Below, in pieces: positions 1-6,603 of a DNA stretch of 8,366 nt (the first letter of the stretch is position 1; each line of letters opens with the position of its first letter). A model generated the notes under the pieces. The model was not told where the DNA came from. It ran no database searches and saw only the letters and a program-made list of their open reading frames with translations. The position numbers and the translations under genes were made by a program. The DNA is from Gemmatimonadota bacterium (lineage in GTDB: Bacteria > Gemmatimonadota > Gemmatimonadetes > Gemmatimonadales > Gemmatimonadaceae): contig PLMM01000251.1 in the NCBI GenBank assembly GCA_003142495.1, forward strand, positions 6,560-14,925. The letters are read 5' to 3'.

Positions 1-1367
1 GTGCGGATCTCGTGGCTCATGTTCGCGAGGAACTCGCTTTTGGCGCGACTCGCGCGCTCGGCTTCTTCCTTCGCGGCCTGGAGCGCTTCCTCCGTCGCTT
101 TGCGCTCGGTGACGTCGGCCGACGTGCCTGCCGCCCTCAGAGGCGTGCCGTCGGCTGCGCGCTCGGTGATCTTTCCCTTCGACGCGATCCAGCGCCAGGC
201 GCCGTGTATGTCGCGGAGGCGGTATTCGGTCTCGTGGAAATCGAACTTGCCGTCGAGGAATTCCTGAAAGCGCTGAAAGGCGACGATCTGATCCTCGGGG
301 TGCGCGATGGACCTCCAGTGCTCGATCGAGGAGTCGAACGGCTCGTCCCCGTAGCCGAGCATGCCGCTCCACCCCTTGCTTCGATACACCTCGCCCGTGA
401 TGCAGTCGTAGTCCCAGACGAAGTCCTGCGCACCATCCAGCGCGGACTGCAGCCGACGCTCGCTGTCCTGCGCCGCCTTTTGCGCGCGAAAGGTCGCGCG
501 CGACTCCGCTTCCAGCTCGCCCACGGTGAGCTGCAGCTCGCGCGTGCGCAGAGCCACGAGCGACTCGAGCTCGTCGCGCTGCGACGCCATGAGCTGCTGC
601 ACCATCTTCTGATCGTGGATGTCCGTCGAGGTGCCGAACCAGCGATGCACCTTTCCTCTTTCGTCGCGCAACGGCACCGATCGCGAGAGGAACCAGCGAT
701 ACTCGCCGTCCGCGCGTCGCAGGTGACACTCGTGCTCGAACGGTTGCTCGGTCGCGAGCGCGTGCACCCACTTCGCGACCCACGCCGCCTTTTCATCCGG
801 ATGAAGAATTGATCGCTCGGCGATGAACTCGAGATCGCCCTTCGACAATCCGAAGTATTCGTACCAGCGCCGATTACAGTACTCGACCTGGCCGGGGCCG
901 TTGGTGATCCACACCAGCTGCGAAATCGCCTCGGCGATCGTGGTGTCGTAGTTCGCGATGTTGATGGGCGGCGAGCGATCGAACGCCGCGCTCGTGTCCG
1001 TCACTGCAGTGATGGAGCCCGCGACACACGTGCCCTCCGAAACCGCCCACCAGCGGAGCGTCATGTCGAAGTGGAATTCGGTGCCGTCCTTGCGCACTCC
1101 GATCCAGCGTCGCCGGCCACCGGCGAGCGCTTCGGGCAGCTTCGCCCCGCGGCTCCGCATCCCCTGTTCGTGCGCGGGGCGGTACTTCGGCGGAACGAGA
1201 ACGATGTACGAGCGCCCGAGCATCTCCGCTTCCGTGTAGCCGAACATCTCGGCGGCCGCGTCGTTCCACACGGTGACGCGCCCCTTTCGATCGCAGCCGA
1301 TGAGCGCGTCGACGGAAACGGATGGGGCGAAAGCGGTTACGGGCGCAGGGGAAGTGGAGAGTGTCAT
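1..1367 (-). CDS. Multi-PAS sensor histidine kinase, N-terminal part (runs off window)
   Basis: Reading 1367 down to 1 gives 455 uninterrupted codons of a kinase whose 3' part lies outside the window. The ATG at 1365-1367 is directly preceded by an in-frame TGA (1368-1370), so the start cannot be further upstream; the Shine-Dalgarno is weak. Three PAS domains are visible: about residues 17-130 (VTVWNDAAAEMFGYTEAEM), 140-250 (VEYCNRRWYEYFGLSKGD, PAC end WFGTSTDIHDQK), and 305-420 (FVWDYDCITGEVYRSKGWSG, PAC end AAGTSADVTERK). A probable coiled-coil linker spans 250-300. The HisKA H-box SEFLANMSHEIR follows, with phospho-acceptor His452 at bases 12-14. No signal peptide or membrane segment is seen, so the sensor is probably cytoplasmic and senses an intracellular or diffusible cue. 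The ligand cannot be inferred. The ATPase domain and any fused receiver domain are not visible. A probable terminator separates it from nfo, so it may have its own promoter. Confidence 0.96.
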   Translation of the reverse strand, partial: MTLSTSPAPVTAFAPSVSVDALIGCDRKGRVTVWNDAAAEMFGYTEAEMLGRSYIVLVPPKYRPAHEQGMRSRGAKLPEALAGGRRRWIGVRKDGTEFHFDMTLRWWAVSEGTCVAGSITAVTDTSAAFDRSPPINIANYDTTIAEAISQLVWITNGPGQVEYCNRRWYEYFGLSKGDLEFIAERSILHPDEKAAWVAKWVHALATEQPFEHECHLRRADGEYRWFLSRSVPLRDERGKVHRWFGTSTDIHDQKMVQQLMASQRDELESLVALRTRELQLTVGELEAESRATFRAQKAAQDSERRLQSALDGAQDFVWDYDCITGEVYRSKGWSGMLGYGDEPFDSSIEHWRSIAHPEDQIVAFQRFQEFLDGKFDFHETEYRLRDIHGAWRWIASKGKITERAADGTPLRAAGTSADVTERKATEEALQAAKEEAERASRAKSEFLANMSHEIR

Positions 1368-1393
1368 TCACTCTAGCGTCGGAGGGCACCCGG

Positions 1394-1422
1394 AAAACTT
1401 GAGCTGAGCGCGCGCTCAGCTC
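1394..1422 (-). terminator. Rho-independent terminator overlapping the nfo stop codon
   Basis: Bases 1401-1422 are a perfect 22-nt inverted repeat with half-site GAGCTGAGCGC. It can fold into a 9-bp stem (GAGCTGAGC) with a GCGC loop. On the minus strand it is followed by AAGTTTTCC (1392-1400), a short U tract. The hairpin includes the last two sense codons and the TGA (1416-1418) of nfo, so it is placed to end the ftsE-ftsX-envC-nfo transcript. The U run is only four bases, so some readthrough into the histidine kinase gene is possible. Confidence 0.7.
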
Positions 1423-2267
1423 GCCGCAAAACCCCGCAGCAGATGCAGCATGCAGCTGTCGGTGAGCATGTCGTTGTCGAGCTTCGGCGTCTCGAGCACC
1501 TTGGCCACGCGCGCGAGGCGCGGGTCGGTCATGATGCGCCGGAAGGGCGCCTCGCCGAGCGAGCCGAAGCCGATCAGCTCGTGCCTGTCGCGACGCGAAT
1601 TGAACGGCGTCTTCGAGTCGTTGAGATGCATCACGCGCAGCCGCTCCCAACCCAGCGCGCTCTCGAAGCGCGCCCAGACATCGTCGTACGCGCCGACCAG
1701 ATCGTAGCCCGCCGAGTAGATGTGGCACGTGTCGACACAAACACCGATGCGCGAGCGATACCGCTCGGGGACGCGGCCGATGATGTCGGCGAGCTCCTCG
1801 AAGGTGGCACCGAGCGAGGTGCCGGAGCCTGCGGTGGTCTCCATGCAGAGCACCGTGTCGCCGGGTGCGCGCGCGAGCGCCTCGCTGATCGCGTCCGCAT
1901 TGCGCGCGATCCCGCTCTCGCGATCGTCCATGAAGTTGCCGGGGTGCGACACGAGATACGTCAGCCCGAGCGCCGCGCAGCGCTCGAGCTCGCACACGAA
2001 CGACTCGATCGACTTGCGACGCAGCGCCTCATCGGGGCTCGCGAGATTGATAAGATACGAGTCGTGCGCGATCGTGACCTCGACGCCGTGCTTCGCGAGC
2101 CCAGCGCGGAAGTCGTCGCGCTCAAGGTCGTCGCACTCGCGCTCGGCCCAGCGATTCCCCTGCTTCGTGAAGATCTGCATCGCGGTCGCCTTGATTGCGC
2201 CCGCGCGCGCCGGCGCGGCGGGTGTGCCGCCGGCAGCCGAGACGTGTGCGCCGAGGAGAAGGCTCAC
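1416..2267 (-). CDS. nfo: Endonuclease IV (AP endonuclease, Nfo)
   Basis: This 283-aa protein has the full length of the E. coli Nfo family. The enzyme cuts DNA 5' of abasic sites in base excision repair, using a trinuclear zinc centre in a TIM barrel. All nine metal ligands are recognisable at family spacing: His68, His108 (VSHPGNF), Glu143 (CMETTAGSGTS), Asp179 and His182 (CVDTCHIYSAGYD), His214 (MHLNDSK), Asp227 and His229 (RRDRHELIGFG), and Glu259 (LETPK). The N-terminus GAHVSAAGG is also typical. The start is GTG (2265-2267), which shares one base with the TAG stop of the upstream envC-like gene (TAGTG); translation is therefore probably coupled, as there is no strong Shine-Dalgarno. It is the last gene of the ftsE-ftsX-envC transcript before a probable terminator. 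The enzyme is predicted to be cytoplasmic and fully active. Confidence 0.98.
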   Translation of the reverse strand: MSLLLGAHVSAAGGTPAAPARAGAIKATAMQIFTKQGNRWAERECDDLERDDFRAGLAKHGVEVTIAHDSYLINLASPDEALRRKSIESFVCELERCAALGLTYLVSHPGNFMDDRESGIARNADAISEALARAPGDTVLCMETTAGSGTSLGATFEELADIIGRVPERYRSRIGVCVDTCHIYSAGYDLVGAYDDVWARFESALGWERLRVMHLNDSKTPFNSRRDRHELIGFGSLGEAPFRRIMTDPRLARVAKVLETPKLDNDMLTDSCMLHLLRGFAAS

Positions 2268-3463
2268 TACGGAGTCGCTCGCAAGAAGTCCATCGGGTCG
2301 ACCGCGTGCCCCTGCGGCCGCAGCTCGAAGTGCAGATGCGCGGGGAGATCGGGATCCGCGGTGCCGACGTAGCCGATCACCTGTCCCTTCGTGACGACCG
2401 CATCCTTCTGCGTCGTGATCTTGCTGAGCGAGCCATACACGGAGTAGTCGCCGCCGGGATGTTGCACGATCACCGTGAGCCCGTACGTCCCGAACTGGTC
2501 GGCCACGAGCACCTTCCCCGCTGCCACGGCGTGCACCTCCGTGCCCGACGCGGCCTTGATGCCGATGCCGTTCCAGCGGACGGTCGTGTTGTTGGGATTG
2601 ACGACGCGTCCGAAGCTGTAGATGATCGGACCCTGCACGGGCCAGTCCATCGTGCCAGCGCTCTTGCGAATCGTGCTCGCCACGCGTGGCGCGCTCGGCG
2701 ACGAGCGCTCGGCGCGCAGTCGCTGCGACTCGAGCGAGGCGATCACGTTGGTCAGTCGCGATTCGTCGCGCGAGATCGCCTGGAGGCGCGCGTCGGTGTC
2801 CTGCGCGCGGCGCTTCGCGGTGGCGAGGCTGCGCGACTGCTCGAGCCGCAGCGTCTTGAGCCGGTCTTCCTCCTCGGCCTTCTCGTCGAGATTGAGCTTG
2901 ATGCTCTCCTGAAAGCGCACGAGGTTCGCGCGCTGATGGTTGATCTGGTTGCGCAGGTCTTCGACGCGATGGACCAGTGTCTGATCGCGCACCGCGAGGA
3001 GATGCAGATACTTGTAGCGCGCGAGCAGCTCGCCGAAAGAGCGCGCGGAGAGGAGCACCTCGAAGGAGAAGAGCGGACCGCGCTTGTCGATGTCCACGAG
3101 GCGGCGGCGCAGCGTCGACTGTTTGACGGTGATCTCATCCTGCGCGCGCACGAGATCGGACGTGGTGGTGCCAACCTCGCTCGAGATCGCGTCGAGCTGT
3201 GCGTCGAGCGAGTGCATCACGCGCGCGGTGACGTCGGCCTCGCGGTCGAGTGTCTCCACCTCTTCGGAGAGATCGTGCACGGTGTTCTGCAGGCTCGTGC
3301 GACGGCGCTGCAGCTCCTCGCGCTCGTTCTTGAGCGCCTCGAGCCGCGCCTTCTCATCCTTCAGCCGCTGCTCGGCGCTCTTCTGATCCGCGTTTTGCTG
3401 CGCCCTGGCAACGGGAGCGACGGAGAGCAGCAGCGCGAGAACGAGGGCAACGCGCGCGCTCAG
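2267..3463 (-). CDS. envC: EnvC-like murein hydrolase activator (coiled coil plus LytM/M23 domain)
   Basis: This is a secreted coiled-coil/LytM protein of 398 aa if started at CTG 3461-3463. Residues 1-21 form a good signal peptide (hydrophobic core VALVLALLL, cleavage site VARA before Gln22). Residues about 25-255 are charged, heptad-like coiled coil, with the EnvC-type segment RSFGELLARYKYLHLL inside. Residues about 275-398 are a LytM domain. In E. coli, FtsEX recruits EnvC in the periplasm, where EnvC activates amidases that split septal peptidoglycan; the order ftsE-ftsX-envC supports the same role here. The first metal-binding motif is lost: WNGIGI (297-302) stands where active enzymes have HxGxD. 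The usual YxHL is YGSL (343-346), while HLH (376-378) remains. It is therefore probably an activator and not a hydrolase. The start is uncertain: no in-frame ATG, GTG or TTG can produce the signal peptide. Candidates are CTG 3461-3463, overlapping the ftsX stop as CTGA, or ACG 3470-3472, 5 nt after GGGAGG. Confidence 0.93.
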   Translation of the reverse strand: MSARVALVLALLLSVAPVARAQQNADQKSAEQRLKDEKARLEALKNEREELQRRRTSLQNTVHDLSEEVETLDREADVTARVMHSLDAQLDAISSEVGTTTSDLVRAQDEITVKQSTLRRRLVDIDKRGPLFSFEVLLSARSFGELLARYKYLHLLAVRDQTLVHRVEDLRNQINHQRANLVRFQESIKLNLDEKAEEEDRLKTLRLEQSRSLATAKRRAQDTDARLQAISRDESRLTNVIASLESQRLRAERSSPSAPRVASTIRKSAGTMDWPVQGPIIYSFGRVVNPNNTTVRWNGIGIKAASGTEVHAVAAGKVLVADQFGTYGLTVIVQHPGGDYSVYGSLSKITTQKDAVVTKGQVIGYVGTADPDLPAHLHFELRPQGHAVDPMDFLRATP

Positions 3464-4308
3464 GCGCGGCGTAGATGCCTCCCGACGGAGAGCGCGCTGC
3501 CGAGCAGTCCGATGATCCCGCCGCCGAGCACGCCGAGGAAGGCGATGCCCGGATCGAAGAAGACGGTCTGGATGAGATTGTGGCTGATGAGATAGTTCGC
3601 GCCCCATGTGAGCAGCAGCGCGAGCAGCCCGCCGATGAGCCCCTTGAGAAAGCCATCGATGAGGAAGGGACGGCGCACGAAGCCGTCGGTCGCGCCGACG
3701 AGGCGCATGATCGAGATCTCGCGCGAGCGCGCGAGCACCGTCATGCGGATGGTCGTGCCGATGATGATCACCGCGACGGCGGCGAAGAGCAGCCCGAGCG
3801 CGATCCCCGCGGCACCCGCGATGTTCCGAATGTCGTAGAGCTTCTTCACCCAATCCTCGCCGTAGCGCACGTCGTCGACGAACGGGTACGTCTGGATGCG
3901 CTGCGTGACGTCCTTCACGGTCGCAGGATCGCGATGCCCTTCCTTGAGGCGAACCTCGAGCGACGGCGGGAGAAAGCTCGCGTCGAAGACATCCTGAAAT
4001 TCCGGGAGTTCCGCGCGCGCGCGCGCGAGCGCCTGCTCGGGCGACACCTGGTCGACGCGCGCGACCTCGGGGAAGGCGGAGATGTCGCCCATCGCCGCGC
4101 TGATCGATTCCGGGAGCGTGCCGTCCGCGAGGAAGGCGACGATCTCGACGTGCTCCTCGACGCCGCGCAGCGCGCGATCGACGTTGAGCACGAGCAGGCC
4201 GAACAATCCGAAGGCGAACAAACTGAAAGCGATCGTGACGACGCTCAGAGTGCTGAGGAGCGGTGAGCGTCGCACGCCGAGCATGACTTCGCGAAAGGTG
4301 AGTCGCAT
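3460..4308 (-). CDS. ftsX: Cell division protein FtsX (ABC transporter permease-like)
   Basis: This 282-aa inner-membrane protein has the FtsX layout. A short cytoplasmic N-terminus (MRLTFREVMLGVRRSP) is followed by TM1 at about 19-42. A periplasmic domain spans about 43-162 and includes VEIVAFLADG and the PPSLEVRLKEG segment typical of FtsX. Three further helices lie at about 163-185, 218-242 and 252-273. The cytoplasmic loop RSREISIMRLVGATDGFVRRPF, split here as REISIMRLVGATD and RRPFLIDG, is the conserved region that couples to FtsE. FtsX with FtsE uses ATP hydrolysis to control periplasmic peptidoglycan hydrolase activation at the septum. The ATG (4306-4308) shares one base with the ftsE TGA (4308-4310), forming TGATG, so the two are probably translationally coupled in equal amounts. 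The envC-like effector follows directly. A run of alternating CG at 4012-4027 is simply part of the coding sequence. Confidence 0.97.
   Translation of the reverse strand: MRLTFREVMLGVRRSPLLSTLSVVTIAFSLFAFGLFGLLVLNVDRALRGVEEHVEIVAFLADGTLPESISAAMGDISAFPEVARVDQVSPEQALARARAELPEFQDVFDASFLPPSLEVRLKEGHRDPATVKDVTQRIQTYPFVDDVRYGEDWVKKLYDIRNIAGAAGIALGLLFAAVAVIIIGTTIRMTVLARSREISIMRLVGATDGFVRRPFLIDGFLKGLIGGLLALLLTWGANYLISHNLIQTVFFDPGIAFLGVLGGGIIGLLGSALSVGRHLRRA
3478..3483 (-). promoter_or_regulatory. Shine-Dalgarno-like GGGAGG before envC
   Basis: GGGAGG on the minus strand, inside the last codons of ftsX. It lies 5 nt upstream of an in-frame ACG (3470-3472) and 14 nt upstream of the in-frame CTG (3461-3463). 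It is relevant because the envC-like gene has no canonical start here: spacing favours ACG, while the stop/start overlap favours CTG. Confidence 0.5.
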
Positions 4309-5015
4309 CAGGCTGGCGTCGACGAGGTGACGGTGGCCGCGCCGCCGTTTCCGTCAGCGGAATCGAACACGAGCTGCCCGCGATTCACCTCGATCACGCG
4401 ATACGTGTTGCGCTTCACGAGCTCGAGATTGTGCGTCGCCATGAGCACCGCCGTTCCCGCCGCGTTGATGTCGCGCAGCAGCTGGAAGACTCCGCGCGTT
4501 GCGCGATCATCGAGGTTGCCGGTGGGCTCGTCGGCGACGAGGAGCACCGGATCGTTGACGAGCGCGCGCGCAATCGCGACGCGCTGCTGCTCGCCGCCGG
4601 AGAGCTCCTTCGGATAGCTCGTCCCCTTGCTCGCGAGCCCGACCTGCGTGAGCAAGCGGCTCACACGCGCCGGAATTCCCTCGCGCGGCGCGCCGGTGAC
4701 CTCGAGCGCGAAGGCGATGTTCTCTTCCGCCGTGCGATCCTCGAGCAGGCGAAAGTCCTGGAACACCACTCCGATGCGCCGCCGCAGCCGCGGAATCTCG
4801 CCGCGCGGCAGCCCACTCGTGAGCGATCCGCTCACGCGCACCTCGCCCGCCGTCGGCCTCTCCTCGACGATCACGAGGCGCAGGATCGTCGACTTGCCAG
4901 CGCCACTCGGCCCCGTGAGAAACGCGAACTCGCCCTTGTTGACGCGAAAGGTCACGTCATTGAGGGCGAGTCCCGTACGCGGATATTCCTTTACGACGTG
5001 CGAGAAACGGATCAT
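4308..5015 (-). CDS. ftsE: Cell division ATP-binding protein FtsE
   Basis: This is a 235-aa ABC ATPase of the FtsE/LolD type. Visible motifs are Walker A GPSGAGKST (35-43), Q-loop VVFQDFRLL (Gln86), signature LSGGEQQR (138-145), Walker B VLLVADEPTGNLD with catalytic Glu163, and the H-loop His195 in MATHN. All catalytic residues are intact. With the adjacent ftsX it forms the divisome-associated FtsEX complex at the cytoplasmic membrane face. The C-terminal tail after about residue 215 is low in complexity and dispensable-looking. The start is ATG 5013-5015; no other in-frame ATG, GTG or TTG exists between it and the in-frame TGA at 5115-5117. The Shine-Dalgarno is poor. A 99-nt gap from the upstream PLP-enzyme gene leaves room for a promoter, so this may be the first gene of the division operon. 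Confidence 0.98.
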   Translation of the reverse strand: MIRFSHVVKEYPRTGLALNDVTFRVNKGEFAFLTGPSGAGKSTILRLVIVEERPTAGEVRVSGSLTSGLPRGEIPRLRRRIGVVFQDFRLLEDRTAEENIAFALEVTGAPREGIPARVSRLLTQVGLASKGTSYPKELSGGEQQRVAIARALVNDPVLLVADEPTGNLDDRATRGVFQLLRDINAAGTAVLMATHNLELVKRNTYRVIEVNRGQLVFDSADGNGGAATVTSSTPA

Positions 5016-5071
5016 CGGCGGATCGCGCTCGGTTCGAGTTCGCGAAAGATGGCGCGGGGGGCGGCTACGGG

Positions 5072-5077
5072 AAGATA
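5072..5077 (-). promoter_or_regulatory. Possible -10 element (TATCTT) upstream of ftsE
   Basis: The 99-nt gap 5016-5114 contains TATCTT on the minus strand, about 57 nt before the ftsE ATG, in the context GTGTATCTTCC. It is the most AT-rich spot of the gap and resembles a -10 box. No convincing -35 box is seen 16-18 nt upstream, so this is a weak call based on position and composition only. Confidence 0.25.
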
Positions 5078-5114
5078 CACGCTCGTTCGCGCCGCGTGCC
5101 GTGCGAAGCGCAAC

Positions 5115-6284
5115 TCAGCCGCGCAGCGCCTGGTCGAGATCGGCAATGATGTCGTCGGGATCCTCGATTCCAACACTGATGCGAAGGAAGCCATCGGGGA
5201 CGCCGAGCGCCTTGCGCTCGTCGAGCGAAAGATGCTCGTGCGAGGAGAAGCGCGGCTCCGACACCAGCGTCTCGAGCCCGCCGAGGCTCGGCGCGTGCGT
5301 GATGGTGCGCAGCCGCGAGACCATCTTCGTCATGGCATCGCCGCCGTCGCGGTGCACAATCGCCATCATCGCGCCCATACCGTCGAGCGTCGCGAGCGCG
5401 ATCTCGTGGTCCGGATGCGACGGGAGCCCCGGATACTGCACGGTGCTCAGCTCGGGGCGCGTCTCGCACCAGAGCGCGACGCGCATCGCGTTCCCGGTCG
5501 CGCGCTTGATGCGCACGTCGAGCGTCTTGAGGCCGCGCTCGAGCAGCCAGCACGCGAACGGATCCGGCGCCTGCCCCCACACGGTCATCTTCCGGCGCAC
5601 CTCTTCGATGTACGTGGCGGTGCCGAGCACGGCGCCCGCGACCACATCGTGGTGCCCGTTCAGAAATTTCGTGGCCGAGTGGACAACGACGTCGGCGCCG
5701 TGCTCGAGCGGGCGGAAGGCGATCGGCGTCGCGAAGGTCGAGTCGACGACGAGCGCGACGCCGAGCTCCTTCGTGAGCACCGAGATCGGCTTGAGGTCGA
5801 GCACGCGGCACGTCGGATTCACGGGCGACTCGACGAAGATCGCGCGCGTGTTCTTGCGCAGCCGTCTCCGCCATCCGCGAGACTCCGTCGGATCGACGAG
5901 TGTGCACTGGATGCCCATCGCGGGAAGCTCTTTCGTCACGAGCTCGTGCGTGCCACCGTAGATCCAGCTGCTCACCAGGAGATGATCGCCGGGGCGCAGC
6001 AGCGCGAGCAGCGCGCACGCGGTCGCGCCCTGTCCGCTCGCGAGCACCAGCCCGGCCTCAGCACCCTCGAGGAGCGCGAGTCGCGACTGCACGAGCTCCG
6101 CGTTCGGGTTGTTGCCATAGCGCGGATAGCGCATCCCCGCGCCCGTGCCGATCTCCTGCACGAAGTTGACGCTCTGATACAGCGGGAAGTCGACCGGCTC
6201 ATCGACGACGTGCGCATCGCGGCCGCCGTGAACGGCGAGCGTCGCCAGCGTTGGCGATTTTGGAGGCTTGCTGCTGTGCGTCAC
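5115..6284 (-). CDS. PLP-dependent enzyme, cystathionine gamma-synthase/lyase family
   Basis: This 389-aa protein has the usual length and motif order of the Cys/Met metabolism PLP enzyme family. The PLP Schiff-base lysine is Lys206 in VVHSATKFLNGHHD. The PLP-ring aspartate is Asp181 in VVDSTFATP. Tyr53 and Arg55 (YPRYGNNPN) match the phosphate-binding residues donated by the neighbouring subunit. YGGT (109-112), SLGGLETL (333-340) and FLRISVGIED with Arg368, the likely substrate carboxylate binder, follow. The family interconverts homocysteine, cystathionine and cysteine in the cytoplasm. Sequence alone does not decide between gamma-synthase, gamma-lyase, O-acylhomoserine sulfhydrylase or methionine gamma-lyase. 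The common SGMAA motif reads SGQGA (83-87) here, a small deviation. The start is GTG 6282-6284 with a GGAG 6 nt upstream. It lies 16 nt after the preceding small gene, in the same probable transcript; no S-box, SAM or other riboswitch is visible. Confidence 0.95.
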   Translation of the reverse strand: MTHSSKPPKSPTLATLAVHGGRDAHVVDEPVDFPLYQSVNFVQEIGTGAGMRYPRYGNNPNAELVQSRLALLEGAEAGLVLASGQGATACALLALLRPGDHLLVSSWIYGGTHELVTKELPAMGIQCTLVDPTESRGWRRRLRKNTRAIFVESPVNPTCRVLDLKPISVLTKELGVALVVDSTFATPIAFRPLEHGADVVVHSATKFLNGHHDVVAGAVLGTATYIEEVRRKMTVWGQAPDPFACWLLERGLKTLDVRIKRATGNAMRVALWCETRPELSTVQYPGLPSHPDHEIALATLDGMGAMMAIVHRDGGDAMTKMVSRLRTITHAPSLGGLETLVSEPRFSSHEHLSLDERKALGVPDGFLRISVGIEDPDDIIADLDQALRG

Positions 6285-6290
6285 TGACTG

Positions 6291-6294
6291 CTCC
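6291..6294 (-). promoter_or_regulatory. Ribosome binding site GGAG deciding the GTG start of the PLP enzyme
   Basis: GGAG on the minus strand lies 6 nt upstream of GTG 6282-6284, at ideal spacing. It is inside the 16-nt gap between the small 100-aa gene and the PLP-enzyme gene and supports the GTG start. Confidence 0.6.
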
Positions 6295-6300
6295 GAGAGG

Positions 6301-6603
6301 CTAGACGAGGCCTGGATTGCGCGGCGTGCCGTACGCTGCTTTCACGAGCGTAATGATCTCCGAGGGCGACGCGCCCGCGACATCGCGCAAGACGACATCG
6401 CCGCGCGGCAGCGTATCGTCGATGCGCACCGTCGCAAGCTCCTGCCGCCGCGGGCCGTGCACCCACACGAGCTCTCCGTCTTCGATCAAGCGCATGCGCG
6501 CATCGTCCGCCCGCATGCGCACCTCCGTTCCGCGCTCGGCGTCGCCGGCGCGCGTGGCGATCAGCCGCGCGACGCGGAGCGGAGCGTTGTGTTGACCACT
6601 CAC
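6301..6603 (-). CDS. Small hypothetical protein, possibly double-psi beta-barrel fold
   Basis: A 100-aa protein from GTG 6601-6603, which overlaps the TGA (6600-6602) of the preceding STAS-like gene as GTGA, to TAG 6301-6303. I do not recognise a named family. Residues about 27-72 (VRMRADDARMRLIEDGELVW, then RQELATVRIDDTLPRGDVVL) follow the pattern of acidic pair/Ala, 'hydrophobic-xx-GD/E-xV', then a basic turn and 'D-xxx-GDVVL'. This pattern is seen in double-psi beta-barrel domains, such as the molybdopterin dinucleotide-binding C-terminal domain and the N-terminal domain of Cdc48/VAT-type ATPases. That is an inference from pattern only. There is no signal peptide, membrane helix or cysteine. 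The C-terminus (residues 79-100) looks helical and then extended. Its tight coupling to the STAS/ATPase pair suggests a shared function or at least co-production. The reading frame extends further upstream, but that part is a shadow of the STAS-like gene. Confidence 0.85.
   Translation of the reverse strand: MSGQHNAPLRVARLIATRAGDAERGTEVRMRADDARMRLIEDGELVWVHGPRRQELATVRIDDTLPRGDVVLRDVAGASPSEIITLVKAAYGTPRNPGLV

Noticed and set aside
1368..1400. Possible promoter for the histidine kinase (TAGAGT just before the ATG)
   Set aside because: The box would lie only a few bases before the start codon and has no matching -35 element.
874..1995. Minus-strand open frame of 373 codons across the nfo/kinase junction
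   Set aside because: It overlaps nfo and the PAS kinase in another frame, is extremely rich in Arg and Ala, and has no family features.
2195..3595. Plus-strand open frame of 466 codons opposite the envC-like gene
   Set aside because: Same shadow effect: biased composition, no motifs, and the other strand encodes a signal peptide, coiled coil and LytM domain in one frame.
3464..3853. Longer version of the envC-like protein starting inside ftsX
   Set aside because: The extension is an Arg/His-rich shadow of ftsX and would bury the clear signal peptide in the middle of the protein.
4012..4027. Alternating CG run inside ftsX (possible Z-DNA or simple repeat)
   Set aside because: It encodes an ordinary Ala/Arg-rich stretch of FtsX, and CG-rich codons make such short runs expected here.
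5012..5194. Minus-strand 60-codon frame ending with an ATGA overlap at the ftsE start
   Set aside because: The overlap looks attractive, but most of the frame lies within the PLP-enzyme gene, it has no clear ribosome site, and its sequence resembles nothing recognisable. A leader peptide for ftsE cannot be fully excluded.
4431..6287. Plus-strand open frame of 618 codons, antisense to ftsE and the PLP-enzyme gene
   Set aside because: It is an Arg/Glu/His-rich frame with no recognisable motif, opposite two well-supported genes. GC-rich codon use leaves the opposite frames free of stops.
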